Of a stretch of 64,000 nucleotides of DNA, positions 11,160 to 23,349 are shown piece by piece. The DNA lies in NCBI GenBank assembly GCA_021442155.1, contig CM038215.1, forward strand, positions 281,592,413-281,656,412. The letters run 5' to 3'. Position 1 is the first letter of the stretch. The number at the start of each line of letters is the position of its first letter. Source of the stretch: Cymbidium sinense (lineage: Eukaryota > Streptophyta > Magnoliopsida > Asparagales > Orchidaceae). A program made the translations under genes and the position numbers. Below the pieces are notes generated by a model. It searched no databases and had not been told where the DNA came from. It saw only the letters and a list, made by a program, of their open reading frames with translations.

Positions 11160-12530
11160 TCTCAAGTCATTGATATTTATTTTTATTATGGACATCCTTA
11201 GAGAGTACGAGAAATATAATGTGCAAATGGTGAATCTTTTGAGGTGCATAAATTAGAGCATACACATTTATGCTAACGTGTAAATAAAGCAAGTAACAAA
11301 CAAGCAACTTCTTCATGAGTAACTCAACAAATTGAAGAAATTATGAAAATAAATCTTGACATCTCTCCAAGGTAGATAAAAAATAACTTGATTTGTATTG
11401 GTTATCTCTAAAATACATAAAGTTATGGCGATCAATGAAACAACCTGACAAGATCATTTTTGGATTGATTAATGATAATTATAGATAGGTACCTGCATTT
11501 CAAGCATAACTTACCAATAACAACCGAAACTCGCAAAATTTATATACTTTAAGCATGCATGATTCATCTTTTATGCGGTTCCATGTTTGCTTCATGGTTT
11601 TCATCGATGGTTTCTTAGTAGGTTGTAGACATTTAATTGGTCTTGATGATTGTCATTTGAAGCCAAAGTACTTGGGTGTTTTATTATATATAATTTAATT
11701 GGATAGTAATATAGGACTATTCACACTAGCAATTCTACATGTTGAATTTGAGTAAAAAAAAAATCCTAGCAATAATTTTTGGAAAATTTGGCAAATTCTA
11801 TTGGCTTTGGGGTGCATCATTTAGATTTTATATCAAATATGGAGAAGGGGCTTGGAGATGAAATCAAACTACTATTTCCAGATGCAAAGCACAAGTTTTA
11901 TTTATGTCACCTATGGAAGAACTTGGAAATGTTCTTTCATTGTAGTGAGTCACATCATTCAAACCTTAGTGTGGTCAACAACTAATGCACACACTAATCA
12001 TGAATTTGATTGTAGGATGTCTGACTTATAGAATAATGTGTGCACATGTTCATTCTTACTTGTTAACTTTATTTTATAATTAGTGAAGGAGTACATTTTT
12101 TGTCTTAGATTAAAAATTATTATAATACAAATAACATGGAAAAATCATTTAATTCATGGATTAGAGAAGCAAGGAGCAAGCCTGTGGTTGATTTGATTGA
12201 TTGATATGAATAGCAAGATTTATGGAACAAAGAGTAGAAAGAAAGTTAAATTATTTTACATGAAATGAGGAGCTAGTGCCATATGTAGAGAATTACTTAA
12301 ACAAAATAACTACTAGAAAAGAGAAATTTATTATACAAATCAATACCACATAAGGCTAACATTGAAGGGTGCTATGAAAGACATGAAGTTAATATAAAAA
12401 GTAGATATAATTGCTTTAGAGTGTGACAAGTAATTATCCTATCAATGCATTCACGCAACTGCTTTTATTAGAACCAAAGAGTACTCATGGTGGCATACTT
12501 ATGTTCATGACAGTTAATATGTTGTTAGGT
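11160..12530 (+). pseudogene. MULE transposase remnant with DDE region, copy A
   Basis: A second, different plant Mutator-like transposase. The N-terminal part has ESFEVHKLEHTHLC near 11230-11275, like the plant MULE zinc-binding region. At 11570-11720 come FMRFHVCFMVFIDGF and CRHLIGLDDCHLKPKY, containing the first catalytic Asp, then YLDSNIGLFTLAI. At 11779-11985 the frame ENLANSIG..MEKGLGDEIKLLFPDAKHKFYLCHLWKNLE matches the region just after the second catalytic position. A SWIM-like remnant (QCIHATAFI..KEYSWWHTYVH) lies at about 12445-12510. Several stops and frameshifts break it, so it is not functional. The tail is intact only in copy A; in copy B it runs into the inserted copia block. 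Confidence 0.85.
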
Positions 12531-12579
12531 TGATATGTATAACATTATTTAATATTTCTTTAATAGATTTCTTTTTGTT

Positions 12580-12794
12580 TGTCATTTTCCTTTACCAATT
12601 GGTGCTATTGTTCATCTAGGTTATAGAGAAATTAATATTTTATTTATTACAATGAGAGAGACACATATTAACTTCCTTACACAATCAAATTTAATTAAAC
12701 TTAAGTAAATTTCATTTTTATTTTAAATTGATTTATGTTATCCTAAAAAATAAAAGAATAAACTTTCTCTAGATAACAATGCCAATAATAATAA

Positions 12795-12825
<31 letters not shown>

Positions 12826-12900
12826 TTGATGAAAATTACTAATCTTTATTAGTAATATTTTAATAAATATGTATTTAAAACAAAAAGGATCTATGCTATC
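12580..12900. mobile_element. Interior fragment of GGCGGAG-type DNA element
   Basis: This stretch matches 48828-49175, which lies inside a larger element bounded by GGCGGAG-type ends at 48631 and 50107. Copy A lacks both ends. It contains an (AAT)n run at about 12790-12825, shared with 49066-49093. Confidence 0.5.
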
Positions 12901-13430
12901 CTTAATGTACGTTTGAAGATCAAACCGTGTTAGTACATCTAGAAAGTGTTAAGGAAGTTGATATCCTTCTTAGATTCTTGCCGATGGAAAATTCCTCAAT
13001 AGGATACTTTCATTGCAAGTCTAATTTTTAGATTTGTTTCTCAAGGTGGTAGGAATATTAAAAAAAGTATTTTTTATCTTTTCAAAGATAAAAGATTATT
13101 GGATATATTTGCATCTAAAACTTAAAAAATAGATAGGTTTCCTCATAAGGATTAACAATGGTCATCTAACCATGATATATTTTAGGAATGTCCAATCTCA
13201 CCCATGTTAATAGAATTTTCTCATCTCAAGGCTCACTTATTTAATAAAGGGGCACTTTATTTATTTAATTTCGACCCTAAAATAAATTAAATATAGAGAT
13301 TTTAAATTTTTGGGTGTTTGAATTACTACAAAGTAAAAGTCCAAGGCATTGGTAGCGTATTTGAAATGATTTGAAAGGGTAATTTGTGGTGCATGGGCAA
13401 ATTTCAAATACATCAATTAGTATAAACTGA
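12900..13430. other. Non-coding stretch
   Basis: No gene recognised. Its start near 12905 is the point where copy B has about 4.1 kb of extra sequence; the match resumes at 53310. Confidence 0.4.
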
Positions 13431-13740
13431 TGATGCCGATGACCGATCATCGCTACCATCGTCGAACCGCCACCGGTTGCTGACCACAACCATCGACTAT
13501 CCGTAAGTGAACATCGCCACTACTACCCACCGGTTCCACTCCTGGCCACTTGACTAGCACCACCATATCCACCACTAATCACCGTTGACTACCGCCATAA
13601 CTAATCGACGAAAACCACTGCCTTCACGATCGCTAACCACCACCACCACTATTGTTGCCCAACACTGACTTTGTTGCCACCGCTAATCACCACCAACTAC
13701 TAGTCCCAGCCCCACCCGATCGCTACCAAATACATTACAT
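13430..13740. repeat. CCACC/CGATCG-rich imperfect repeat patch
   Basis: Recurrent words such as 'accaccac', 'cgctaacc', 'actaatcacc' and 'cgttgactaccgcc' fill this GC-rich patch. Read on the minus strand it looks like the GGCGACGATGG patch at 520-830. The copy B counterpart is at 53840-54150. Confidence 0.6.
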
Positions 13741-16510
13741 TACCCACACTTTACCAAACTAGCAAAACAAATCCGATATTTGTAGAATTTTTTATTGAAT
13801 AATTTAGAATAATCGATACATTACATTCACTTTATACTACATTTCTTTTCATCAGTATTCCATTTTCACCCAATGGAACATTCAACCATGCATTAAAAAG
13901 ACAACTCTTTTTGAATTAGCTTCATTATTGAATAAACAACAACATACAAATCTTTCTATTACAACTTTTCCTGGACCTTTCATTGAAAGATTTTAGTGGA
14001 AATGAAAGTGAATGCACCCAACAATTCATTAGCATAAAAAAAACTTGTTCGAAGGACTTTAGGTACTATCAAAGAATGAATATAAGAAAAATCCTACATT
14101 TATGTAGTAATTATTAGTTATTTGGACATAAGAAATTCATGTGTTGTTTTTAAAAATCCTATTTTTAACAATTTTCGTGACTTAGAAATCTAAAATTGGC
14201 CCAATTAAACCTTAGATTTTAAGTGGTTCCTACAAATATGGCTACTTCATTATCTTCATCGATATTTTCAACCCTACCACCAACCTTCAAATCAATATAA
14301 TAAGTTACCTAGTCCTCTTAACTAAATGATCCTTATATTTATAAGGGTGATTTCTTTATAGAGGTTGTTCCACATTCAACTTCTTCTCTAAACAAATAAA
14401 ATTCAACAAAATCTGCTTACTTATGATTAATCATTGCCACAAAGAAAATCCTCTTACAAATTAATTCACAAGTGGTCAAATTGTTCAAAATTTCTTCACA
14501 AGTGCTTAAATTGATCAAAATTTTATCACTAAAAGTTCATATAAAGGATCATCTCTCCATTAGTTTTACTATTTCCTTAAGGATAATAAAGATACCATGC
14601 TTGAAGAAACCATGCATGAAGGAGCCTTATCTAGTGTTCCTTTTCCAAGGGTTGTAAAATATGAATACTTTGTCACTACTTTTTGACTAGAGCTAATTAT
14701 GTGTCACTTTTTTGATATATTTAACTTTTATTACTTTTGTTTCTTTTTAGTTGGGGAAATTTTCCATTTCTATATTTTTCATTCTAAAAGTTAAAATTAT
14801 TTTCTTTCACCATAAAAAAACTATTCCTAATTTATATCATTAAGCACCATTAATATATAAATAATAAACTTCATGTAATTGGTGTCATTCCTTCTAGTTT
14901 ATTAGAAGAACTTGCTAGCGAAACCTTTCTCAAATTAAGAGATATCATTAACGCTTCATAGCAATAGCCCAATAGTAACACTAAGGTCCAATTACTCCCA
15001 CATTTAGTTTTGATCATATAAGAATATGTTAACTCTATAGATTTGATGGTGAAAACATGTGATTACTGGATCTAATGACTTTAAGTGATCTATGCGGTGG
15101 CATTGCTCCCAAGGTTTGAATCATGGTTGACTTAATCGATCAATGTATTCAAGAAGTGATTGAAAGCTTCTGAATGTTTAAAGATGATTTCAAACATTTA
15201 AGGAAGGCCAATCCAAGATTTTTGAGTTTTAGAAGGTGTGAAAAGTGTGTAGGTTACTTAGGTGTATTTTTTTACAATTTTGTACTCACATGCACTAAAA
15301 AATTATTATAATTCTCTAAATTTTAATAATGTTAATTTTAACTTGAAAATAAAATTGAATTTTGTTGACAAACACTTACAAAATGTCAAAACAAACTTTA
15401 TTTGAATTACTTGCTAATATAAAGTATTTTAATAAGATATTCATTTTAATTGTAATTATTTTCATAATAAAATTTTGTTTAATTTTATTTCAAATAGATT
15501 TGGAGTGATATTTCAAATCATTTTCATGCTATTGTTCATATAAATCTAATAAATGCATCTTAATTTACATGATATGTTTTAATCTTTAAAATCCTTCATT
15601 AAAACTCATTTTCTTGTGCAATACCTAAGAGGATAAAGTTAGCTCTAGTTTTGTATATCGGGGTCCCCTCAAACACAAAATTTATTTGGAACCCAACTTC
15701 AAATTACAATCTACTAAGTTGTGTGTCTGACTTATTAAGCTTTTAACGAACCAACTATAAAACTATGACCTATAGCTTACATTTGAAGGCTTTGCCAGCT
15801 AAATTAGTAGTTATAGGAGATTCTAAGAAAACTAAGAAAACTTCTAACACCTCTTTAATAGCTAATTTTATTTTCTAAATTATGAAATTTTTTTTTAATA
15901 TAGGTTCTAAACTAATTAAATTCTTATATCTCCCGAGAAAAAAATTCAAATAGAACAGTCTCCAATCTTAAACTATCCTTTAAAACTTTCTACAACATTT
16001 TAAAACTTGAAATAGATCTCACTTTAGTGTGAGATCTCATTTTGCATTGAAGGTTCCTTCCAACTCTCCCTTGTCATAATAAGTTGAAGAAATAGCATCA
16101 ACATTTCTTACAAGCCTAACACATAAGGAGACCATTATTAAGCCTAGCAAAACCAATGTTGATTTTGCACCGGAAAAGAAGATGATAAAGAGTGATCTTC
16201 TTTAAGCTTTTATTTCCTCTCTTAATTTATCATGTGGGATATCAATAATATATTTTCAGGAGAACTTATGATACCATCCAGCCAACTACTTTCAGAACTA
16301 CCTTATGGGTTTCATTTGTAGAATTAAAAAAAATTCTCTTTATGGCATGTTGGCAAGTGGTTATGAGCAAGTTGTGCTTAAGATTATATCAAAATATTAG
16401 GTGCAAGAGGTGGTCACATAATTGAAGAATATACATAAGAGTTAAACATGCATGCATGTTGCTGAATCAAAGAGATCCTAACATATGAATAGGCCAATAC
16501 ATAGGAGACG
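13740..16510. other. Non-coding stretch, no gene recognised
   Basis: Nearly identical to copy B 54150-56900. Open frames here are short and AT-driven; one (MFKDDFKHLRKANPRFLSF, from 15179) is conserved between copies but matches nothing I know, and conservation follows simply from the duplication. Confidence 0.4.
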
Positions 16511-16512
16511 CT

Positions 16513-17850
16513 CACTACAGGGAAAAGAAGATTTTACCATTGAATTATCACTATAAAAAATTTACTTATTCCTCATTCTGATCCTACTTTTCCTTAGCCA
16601 CTTGGCCCTCTAGTGAAAGGTTTTTGTTGGCACCCTTCATCTTTCTAATTTGGTATGGTTTTTTTTCTAATATTTCTTCAAATTATTAAATTTCCTAAAA
16701 AAATGCATGTGTCCCTATTAAAATGTTATTTTATAAATTAGATTCTTACTTGAAAAGTTTTTCTTTTGGTTTGAAAGAATTTAATAGGACAAAATGTATA
16801 TGAAAAGATAAGGTGATTCTTAATTATAAGTTTTATTTGGTTGTTTTAAGGAATTTAAAGAGAGGAAAGGTTAAGGCTACGCTTGGTTTAATTAAATTGT
16901 GAGAGATAAAAATAAATGGAAAGAAAAATATTAAGGTTAAATTATTTTTACCCACTTGTTTAATTAAAATTAAATTAAGCAACTTTTTTTATTTCATTAT
17001 AAAAATTTTGAGAAGGCGTGTATGCGGTAACAATGATCACAAATAGTTTTCCTCACATATTGTATTATTGTTGTACAATATGCTAAACTTCATTTCAAAA
17101 TGATTGGACTCTAATATATAGCTATGAATTATTATTTTAATTAATAGTACTCAACTTAAGAATATTTATAAAGGATTTCTTCTTATTTTTTGAAATAAAT
17201 TTGAGAAGTGCATTTTTGATAATGAATATTGTTGCATGGTAGGATATTCATGCTAATAGAAAAAATGTTTAACATTTTAGCTTTGTATGATGAGCCATCT
17301 TACACATAAATAAAAGAAGAATTGTGAGCAACACAAGAGTTTTTACATTGAAATAAAGGCCCAAAAGAAAAAACACCATAGACTTACCCTAGTTAAATTG
17401 ATTTAACTAGTATATGTCGTTAGTTACTAATGATGCTATTCTTCGTAATTGAGAAAGGTAGATAATGGATTCTATGATAGAATTTATGAGAATCTCGAGG
17501 AATTAGAATTGCCTTCAAAAATCATTTATGATATGCTTGATTATTCTTCTTTAAGGAGACAGGATGAGAGACCAAGAAATTCAGTATAAACTTCTATTTT
17601 ACATCAAGAGTAGTCATTGGTGTTGATGTTGTACATCAATATTATTATAGAAGTCATGCATCAATGTTCTTGGTGTCATCAAGTGGCAAAATAGGACGGT
17701 GTTGATGTTGTTTTTCACATCATTCATCAATCTTATAAGTGATGAAATATGTCAACGGTGTGCCTATGCTTCATAGGCCATGGTATTTTTCGATGGTATA
17801 CATCAATCTTATAAGAAATGGCAAGTAATGAAGCTACAGCATCAAAAGAT
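16513..17850 (+). mobile_element. CACTA-type transposon terminus, copy A
   Basis: CACTACAGGGAAAAGAAG at 16513 matches the typical CACTA terminal inverted repeat. Downstream at 17595-17830 there are repeated 'catcaat' and 'ttgatgtt' words in both orientations, which resemble CACTA subterminal repeats. The opposite terminus (expected ...CTGTAGTG) was not found, and no transposase was seen, so this is a partial or non-autonomous element. Confidence 0.45.
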
Positions 17851-19390
17851 AGTTGTTAGGAGTCCATAGTTGGTGCTACAAGAATATTATAATTGGATAA
17901 TATTGATTAAAAGACCATAGTCAAGTGATAATGGTTAGATAACTATGGTTTGACGATGTGTTGGGAGACTATACTTAGTGGCGATGGTCGGGATATTGTA
18001 ATCAGCTATGGTGGTCAAAATATTATAGGCAAAGGATAATGGTCGAAAGAACGTAATCGTGTGGCAATGGTTAGATGACCTAAATTGGTGATAAGGGTCA
18101 AATAACTGTAATAGAGTGACAGTGATCGAGTGTTCATAATCGAATCGCTTGATTAAAAATAATAATTGGTGAAAATAGTAAGGCGACTATAAAGAGAAAT
18201 TGATGGTCCGGAAATCATTGGTGAGCAATGGTAATTTAAGTGATTGTAATGACAGAGACCAAGCAATTATAGTCAAACTATGTTAGTTGGGAAATCGTAA
18301 GCAGAAGATAGTAATCATGAGACTGCAATTTGGCAACAATGGTTGAATGACCATATTGGGTGTGGATAGAAAAGTAACTATAGTCAAGAAATGATAGTTG
18401 GGTAACCATAGTTCAAAAATCATAAATAAATAATGATGGTCCGGTGATTGTAACTTGACAATGGCGGATCTAGTGACCATAATTGGGTAATGGTGGTTTT
18501 GTGATCATAGTTAGGTGACAATGAGTAGACAACGTAATCACAATGATGATGGTTTAGAGTAGTAAATGAGTGATGGTGGTTTAGAAATCATAGTTAATTC
18601 ACATTGGTCGAGAGACCATAATCGAGCGATGGTGTTAAAGTGATCATACTCAAGTAAATGTGGCCACTATAGTCAAGAAATGATGGTCTGAAGATAATAG
18701 TTTAGAGTTGATGATCAAATGAATGCAGTTAGGTAATGGTGATACAGTCACCATAATCTAGCACGATAGTCAAGAGATCTAGTCAAGTACTAGTGGTTAG
18801 GCAATTATAATCGAGTGAGGGTGGTTGGGAGATTATAGATGGGTTATAATGGTAGGAAAATCATAAAATGGCAACTATAATTCATCTCTTTGGGAAGTGA
18901 TGAGGACTAGGAGACCATAAATGATCGAGCTGTACTTTGATGATAACGGTCAGATGACAATAATGTGATTATAGATGTCAAATAATAGTAATTTGATGTT
19001 GGCAACTTGATGATGGTGAAGGTCAATCAACGGTCTAATGGTGATAATCAAGCGATGATTTGATGATGATTGTCATGCAATAATGGTCCAATAATGTCAG
19101 TCAAGCCACAATTAGCTAACAATAAGGGTTGAGTGATAGTGTTCAAATGATGGAAATCAAGAAATGGTCCTATGTTGAATGTCAGCATAAGAAGTTTAAT
19201 TGTAGTAATGAGATGTTGAGTAATAGCAACCTAACGTCAATGGTGGGATAGTAGAATTCTAACAATGATGGTTTGATCATGGTGATCAAGCATTGGTCGT
19301 TCAATGACTGGAGTTGGGTTAAGTCAATCTAACGCTAGATCGAGGTCATTTGACGACTCGAGCGCTTGATTAGTTGATTATCAAGTCATG
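17850..19390. repeat. Degenerate GATGGT minisatellite, copy A
   Basis: Words of the form 'gaccataatcgagtga' alternate with 'gatggt' or 'aatggt' at about 30-36-base spacing for roughly 1.5 kb. Units are strongly diverged from one another. A shorter patch of the same character lies at 50640-51150, and the direct copy is at 58260-59690. Open frames on the minus strand here arise from the repeat and are not genes. Confidence 0.75.
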
Positions 19391-19394
19391 AAAT

Positions 19395-20160
19395 ATTTAT
19401 AACCTGACTAATTTCGATGTTCTGAATGCGATGGTGAAGTCCGTTCATCGATTGGAGGTTATTTGGATTAATTTTGATGATGTCTAGTGTATTTCAGCCT
19501 CGATTTGCTACCAATTATTCGATTATTCACATTTGCACTCATCCAATTGAGCGAATAATCTCATTTGATAGATTTTGATATTTCAAAGCTAACTGATTAA
19601 ATCAATTTCATGAACAGTCGTTTGGCTTGCATGCACCTCGACTTCGATATCGTGCAAGAATATTAACTCTTAATGCTTGATTATTAAGTTGTGTTATATT
19701 TATATCATGCCAATTTCTTAAAATGCGATCAAAAGTCCGTTCACGATCGGAGGTCCTTTGGATTGATTTTGGCGTCCCGTGTATTTCACCTCAATTTGCG
19801 TATCACTTAAAATCATTGAAAGACTGTATGAATTGCAGATCTCATTTGATAGTTTTCAATATTTTGAAGCTAACCATGATCAATTTCATGAGCGAGATCA
19901 TTGACATCGTCACGCTTCTCCACTCGATGCATGTCACATTGTTATCTCGGCGTTTAATCGATTGATCATTAGATTTTGCAATATCTATATTCTGATCAAT
20001 TTCGACATTTATGAATTCCATTCATCAATTGGAAGTGGTTTCACCATTTTCGGTGGCGTTCGATTTTGAGCCTCAATTTGCGCCTCACCTCCAAAGTCCA
20101 AAATTGATTTATGAGCTTATCTTGATTTATGACATATATGTGGGGTCAATAAGTTGATTT
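19395..20160. repeat. Tandem array of about 290-bp units, copy A
   Basis: The motif 'gtccgttcatcgattggagg' recurs as 'gtccgttcacgatcggagg' and 'ttccattcatcaattggaag' near 19437, 19735 and 20015. Each is followed by a 'cctc.atttgcg' motif and by 'tctcatttgatag'. Three units lie just upstream of UFD1. The same three units in copy B have a spacing of about 315-325 bases, so copy A has lost small pieces. Confidence 0.75.
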
Positions 20161-20627
20161 GTAATATTCAATTGTATTTTAAAAAATAAGTTTTCATTCC
20201 AACCCAATTCTACATTTGTAGTCAAAAGAGACATCGATAACCCATAATCTAGATAACATTATTAGCTTCAATGTTTGGCATATTAATGGGCTTTTACTTC
20301 ATAATCAATTACTTTCAAACTTTCTTAAGCATACTAGATTAATATTATCATGAATCATGGCTTGAAATACTTCATAAAAGGCTGCTTTAGGAACCTAAGG
20401 CATCAATCCTCTCCATAGGAGTTAGCATCAATTGATATATTTTCTTAATGGTACATGTATGCATTACTCTTTTCATTTACATTTTGTAATACCCTGAGTG
20501 TGTGTATTCGTGTTCTAATTTATTATTATGAATTTTGTTAGGTAACACCCTTACCTAACTGCTCAATTTAGGTTGGAATTTGTGTCATTCATTGATTGTC
20601 GATAATTTTCTTTTTTATCTTTCGCGC

Positions 20628-23346
20628 CCTGGTGGTGACAAAAGTATGTTGCTTGAGCTCTTGTTATCATTTTTTCTTTGATATTCATGTTGGACACGTT
20701 TAAATTGCTTTATTCTACTATTATAATGCCTCCCTCGCCCTGGGAAATATTACGTCTCATAGTGACTAGGACGAAAAATAAAGAAGAAATCAGGACTTCT
20801 GTACCTTTGTACCTCTGTACCTCTCCTCATTTCTTTGTACCCTCGATTTCTTCTTCATTTTGGATCCGCATTAATATTTCCTCCGAGACCGCCTTGGTGC
20901 ATAAACAATTTGCCTTTCTTGAGACAAAAGACATTCTATTGGCCAAATGCATCCTACTCACTCAACTTTTTTGACTCATCATGGTGATTTCAAGTAGCTA
21001 ACAATTTCAAAAATTCACCTAGCATATTTGCATATTGAATATCCAATGTTATTTGAACTTCATGTGTCAACCGTTGGATCTCTCATTGTGGTGTGCTAGA
21101 GTTCATTCGAGGAGGGATGGTGTACATGCCATATTGGGTATTTGTGATGTCTAAATGATTTTATGTTCTTGAACTCTTCCTTTTCTTCTTGAATAAAATG
21201 GTACCTCATGCTAATCTTGGATTTCTTTAAATGCTTACGAGATGATGCAAAATTTGCTTTTGCAAGAGGGGACATTAAAATCAAGAGTGCTACTCTACCA
21301 AGGGAACATATGTCAAGCCACACACAAAGACTTCTTAGATATTTCAAATCCCAAGGCCATGTAGGTTTGACCACTCGTTGGCTTATTTGATATATCTAGA
21401 AGATTCTTAAACTAGTAAAATCCATATTTCTTGGAACTTGCGATGGAAAGGACATTGAGGAACTACTCTTGCTTGACGGTGTGATCATGGTTCCATATAT
21501 AATAAGAAGTATTACATAGATATTGTGGAAACAAAGCCTAGTTCTGAAATTAGCATTATTGAGACAGTTGTGAGGTCGATTTTGCACCCGCTTGACTATA
21601 AAGAACGACAACCATCTGTTTTATCTAACAAATCACAAGGTCATAGTACTTAATCTCATTTCATTCAAGCTACCCCATGTTCTTTTATGCTTTTTTTCTT
21701 GCTACCCTATGTTCTTTTTTGCTCTTTTTTAACTTCTTGTTCCCTTGTTGGTAGTGTTTTGTAATGCAGTTGCTACTTCATACAATTTCTAACTTAATTT
21801 TCTTTCTTTACTGGCTAATAATTATTCGTAGTAGGATAATTCTAAATCATGTCCCATTATCACGTTAGGATAATTGTAGGGTATGTTGGAAATTCACTGA
21901 ATTAATGTGCCAAAACCTAAAAGCTCAAGCCCAGGGATCAAAAGGCATGTTACCGTTAATGCTCCGTTTGATGAATTTGTTCTAAGGGACTTTATGATGC
22001 ATCACACCTTATGCTCTCTAGGTATAAAATAGAATAGTTCTAGGATTTTATGCATCTTATTGAGTTTTTTGTGCTTCTATTATAGATAGGGGTTACGTTA
22101 TTGTAATAAAAATATCGTATTTTACTATTATAATGAGTGCTATATTGAAATACTAAGATTGAACATGTTTAAGACATCGATTTTGATCAAATTCTAAATT
22201 GGCAACATGTACTTATGGCCATTGACATCTTAGAATTTCATACAATCAAAATTAGGTCAAGTAGATATCTTTAAATATAATGAAACTAAAACATATATTA
22301 TCGACTAAAGGCGACATCCAAGTAGTCTTGAACCAAACACAAACAACCCCATATGTTCAATTCCCAAATGCAACAAAACTCTTTGTGCCTTTTGAATCAC
22401 CTAAACCATTTAATTTTCTAAGACTTATTTGATATCTTTTGCATTATTAGAACATAACATTGCATTTAATCTACTTTCGATTTGAAAATTTTGTTGAAGA
22501 TGTCAGAATCTGGTGAAAAGAAGCACAATCCTTCGATTGGTTCTGCGGTTGGATGGAAAGCCTTCAACGCCGCTCCCAAGATTCGAGAATCACGGCCTGT
22601 CGAAGCATCAAATGGTTCAAATAGTTCGATGGCGGCGCATCACGAGTTGACTTCACGCAGACCTCGTGGAAGCTCGTCTTTGGTTCAAATGCGCCATGCA
22701 CCCAAAGAAGCTTCGGTATGAAAACTTATCATACTATACTATGTTTCAGTTCTTGCATAGTGCATCATCATTTCTATCATCATCATGGTTTTTTTGGATA
22801 TAGATTCCATTTTTCTCTCTTTTTCTTAATTGAGAATGACATAAATTAAAATGATAAGAAGCAAAGTGCGGGAAAATTGAGAAGAATGGATCAAGAAATG
22901 ATTATTAGAGGATTGTGACACAGTATGTATTTGAGATTAAAATAGTAGAGCTTAAATTTGGGTTATTTAGGAACCGCCTGAGATCAATTTTATTTTTTAT
23001 TTTCTATTTTTTTAAATTTTTTTATATATGTTTTGACTTTAAATAAAATATATTTAGTTGTGATAATTATTTTTAAAAATATTTAAAACATCTAAAAGTT
23101 ATTTTTTAGTGTTTTTCAAAATAATATGATTTATTTCTTAAAACAAAAAATAAATTATTATCATTAAATTCCAAAAAAAAAAAATCCCTTAAATATGAGA
23201 TATTATTATAATTTACAATAGACTTTTAAATTAAAATTGCTTCAATTCGCTTCTCATTTCAGGTGCCTAAGGAAGAATCTCCCAAGCAAGAAGAAGAGAC
23301 CAAGTTTCTGGCATTCACAGGAAAGAAGTACTCGTTAAAGGGCTGA
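20628..23346 (+). CDS. UFD1: UFD1 (ubiquitin fusion degradation protein 1), copy A, disrupted as written
   Basis: UFD1 binds ubiquitin and, with NPL4, recruits the CDC48/p97 ATPase to extract ubiquitylated proteins for the proteasome. Exons seen: about 20628-20643 (GGDK); 20721-20753 (IIMPPS); about 21019-21137 ([16 protein letters not shown]); 21242-21360 (MMQ start, TYVK region eroded); about 21442-21639 ([31 protein letters not shown]); about 22490-22715 ([25 protein letters not shown]); 23263-23346 ([20 protein letters not shown] then KKYSLKG and TGA). Introns use GT-AG, but the acceptor before 20721 and others are blurred. The first exon with the N-terminal ~25 residues was not found. 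Frame breaks (e.g. near 21108, where copy B keeps EFIAEEG) mostly differ from those in copy B, suggesting independent decay or consensus errors. Confidence 0.85.
22970..23220. mobile_element. MITE relic in last UFD1 intron
   Basis: The left end 'ttaggaaccgcctgagatca' and the following T-rich and 'aaaataatatgatt' stretch resemble the MITE at 49795-50067 ('taaaggtggtttgggatcac'). The right end is not preserved. The counterpart in copy B is 63345-63560. Confidence 0.45.
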
Positions 23347-23349
23347 TGA

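Noticed and set aside
18283..18480. Minus-strand frames in the minisatellite
   Set aside because: Produced by the repeat, and broken in the copy at 58661-58852 by small indels.
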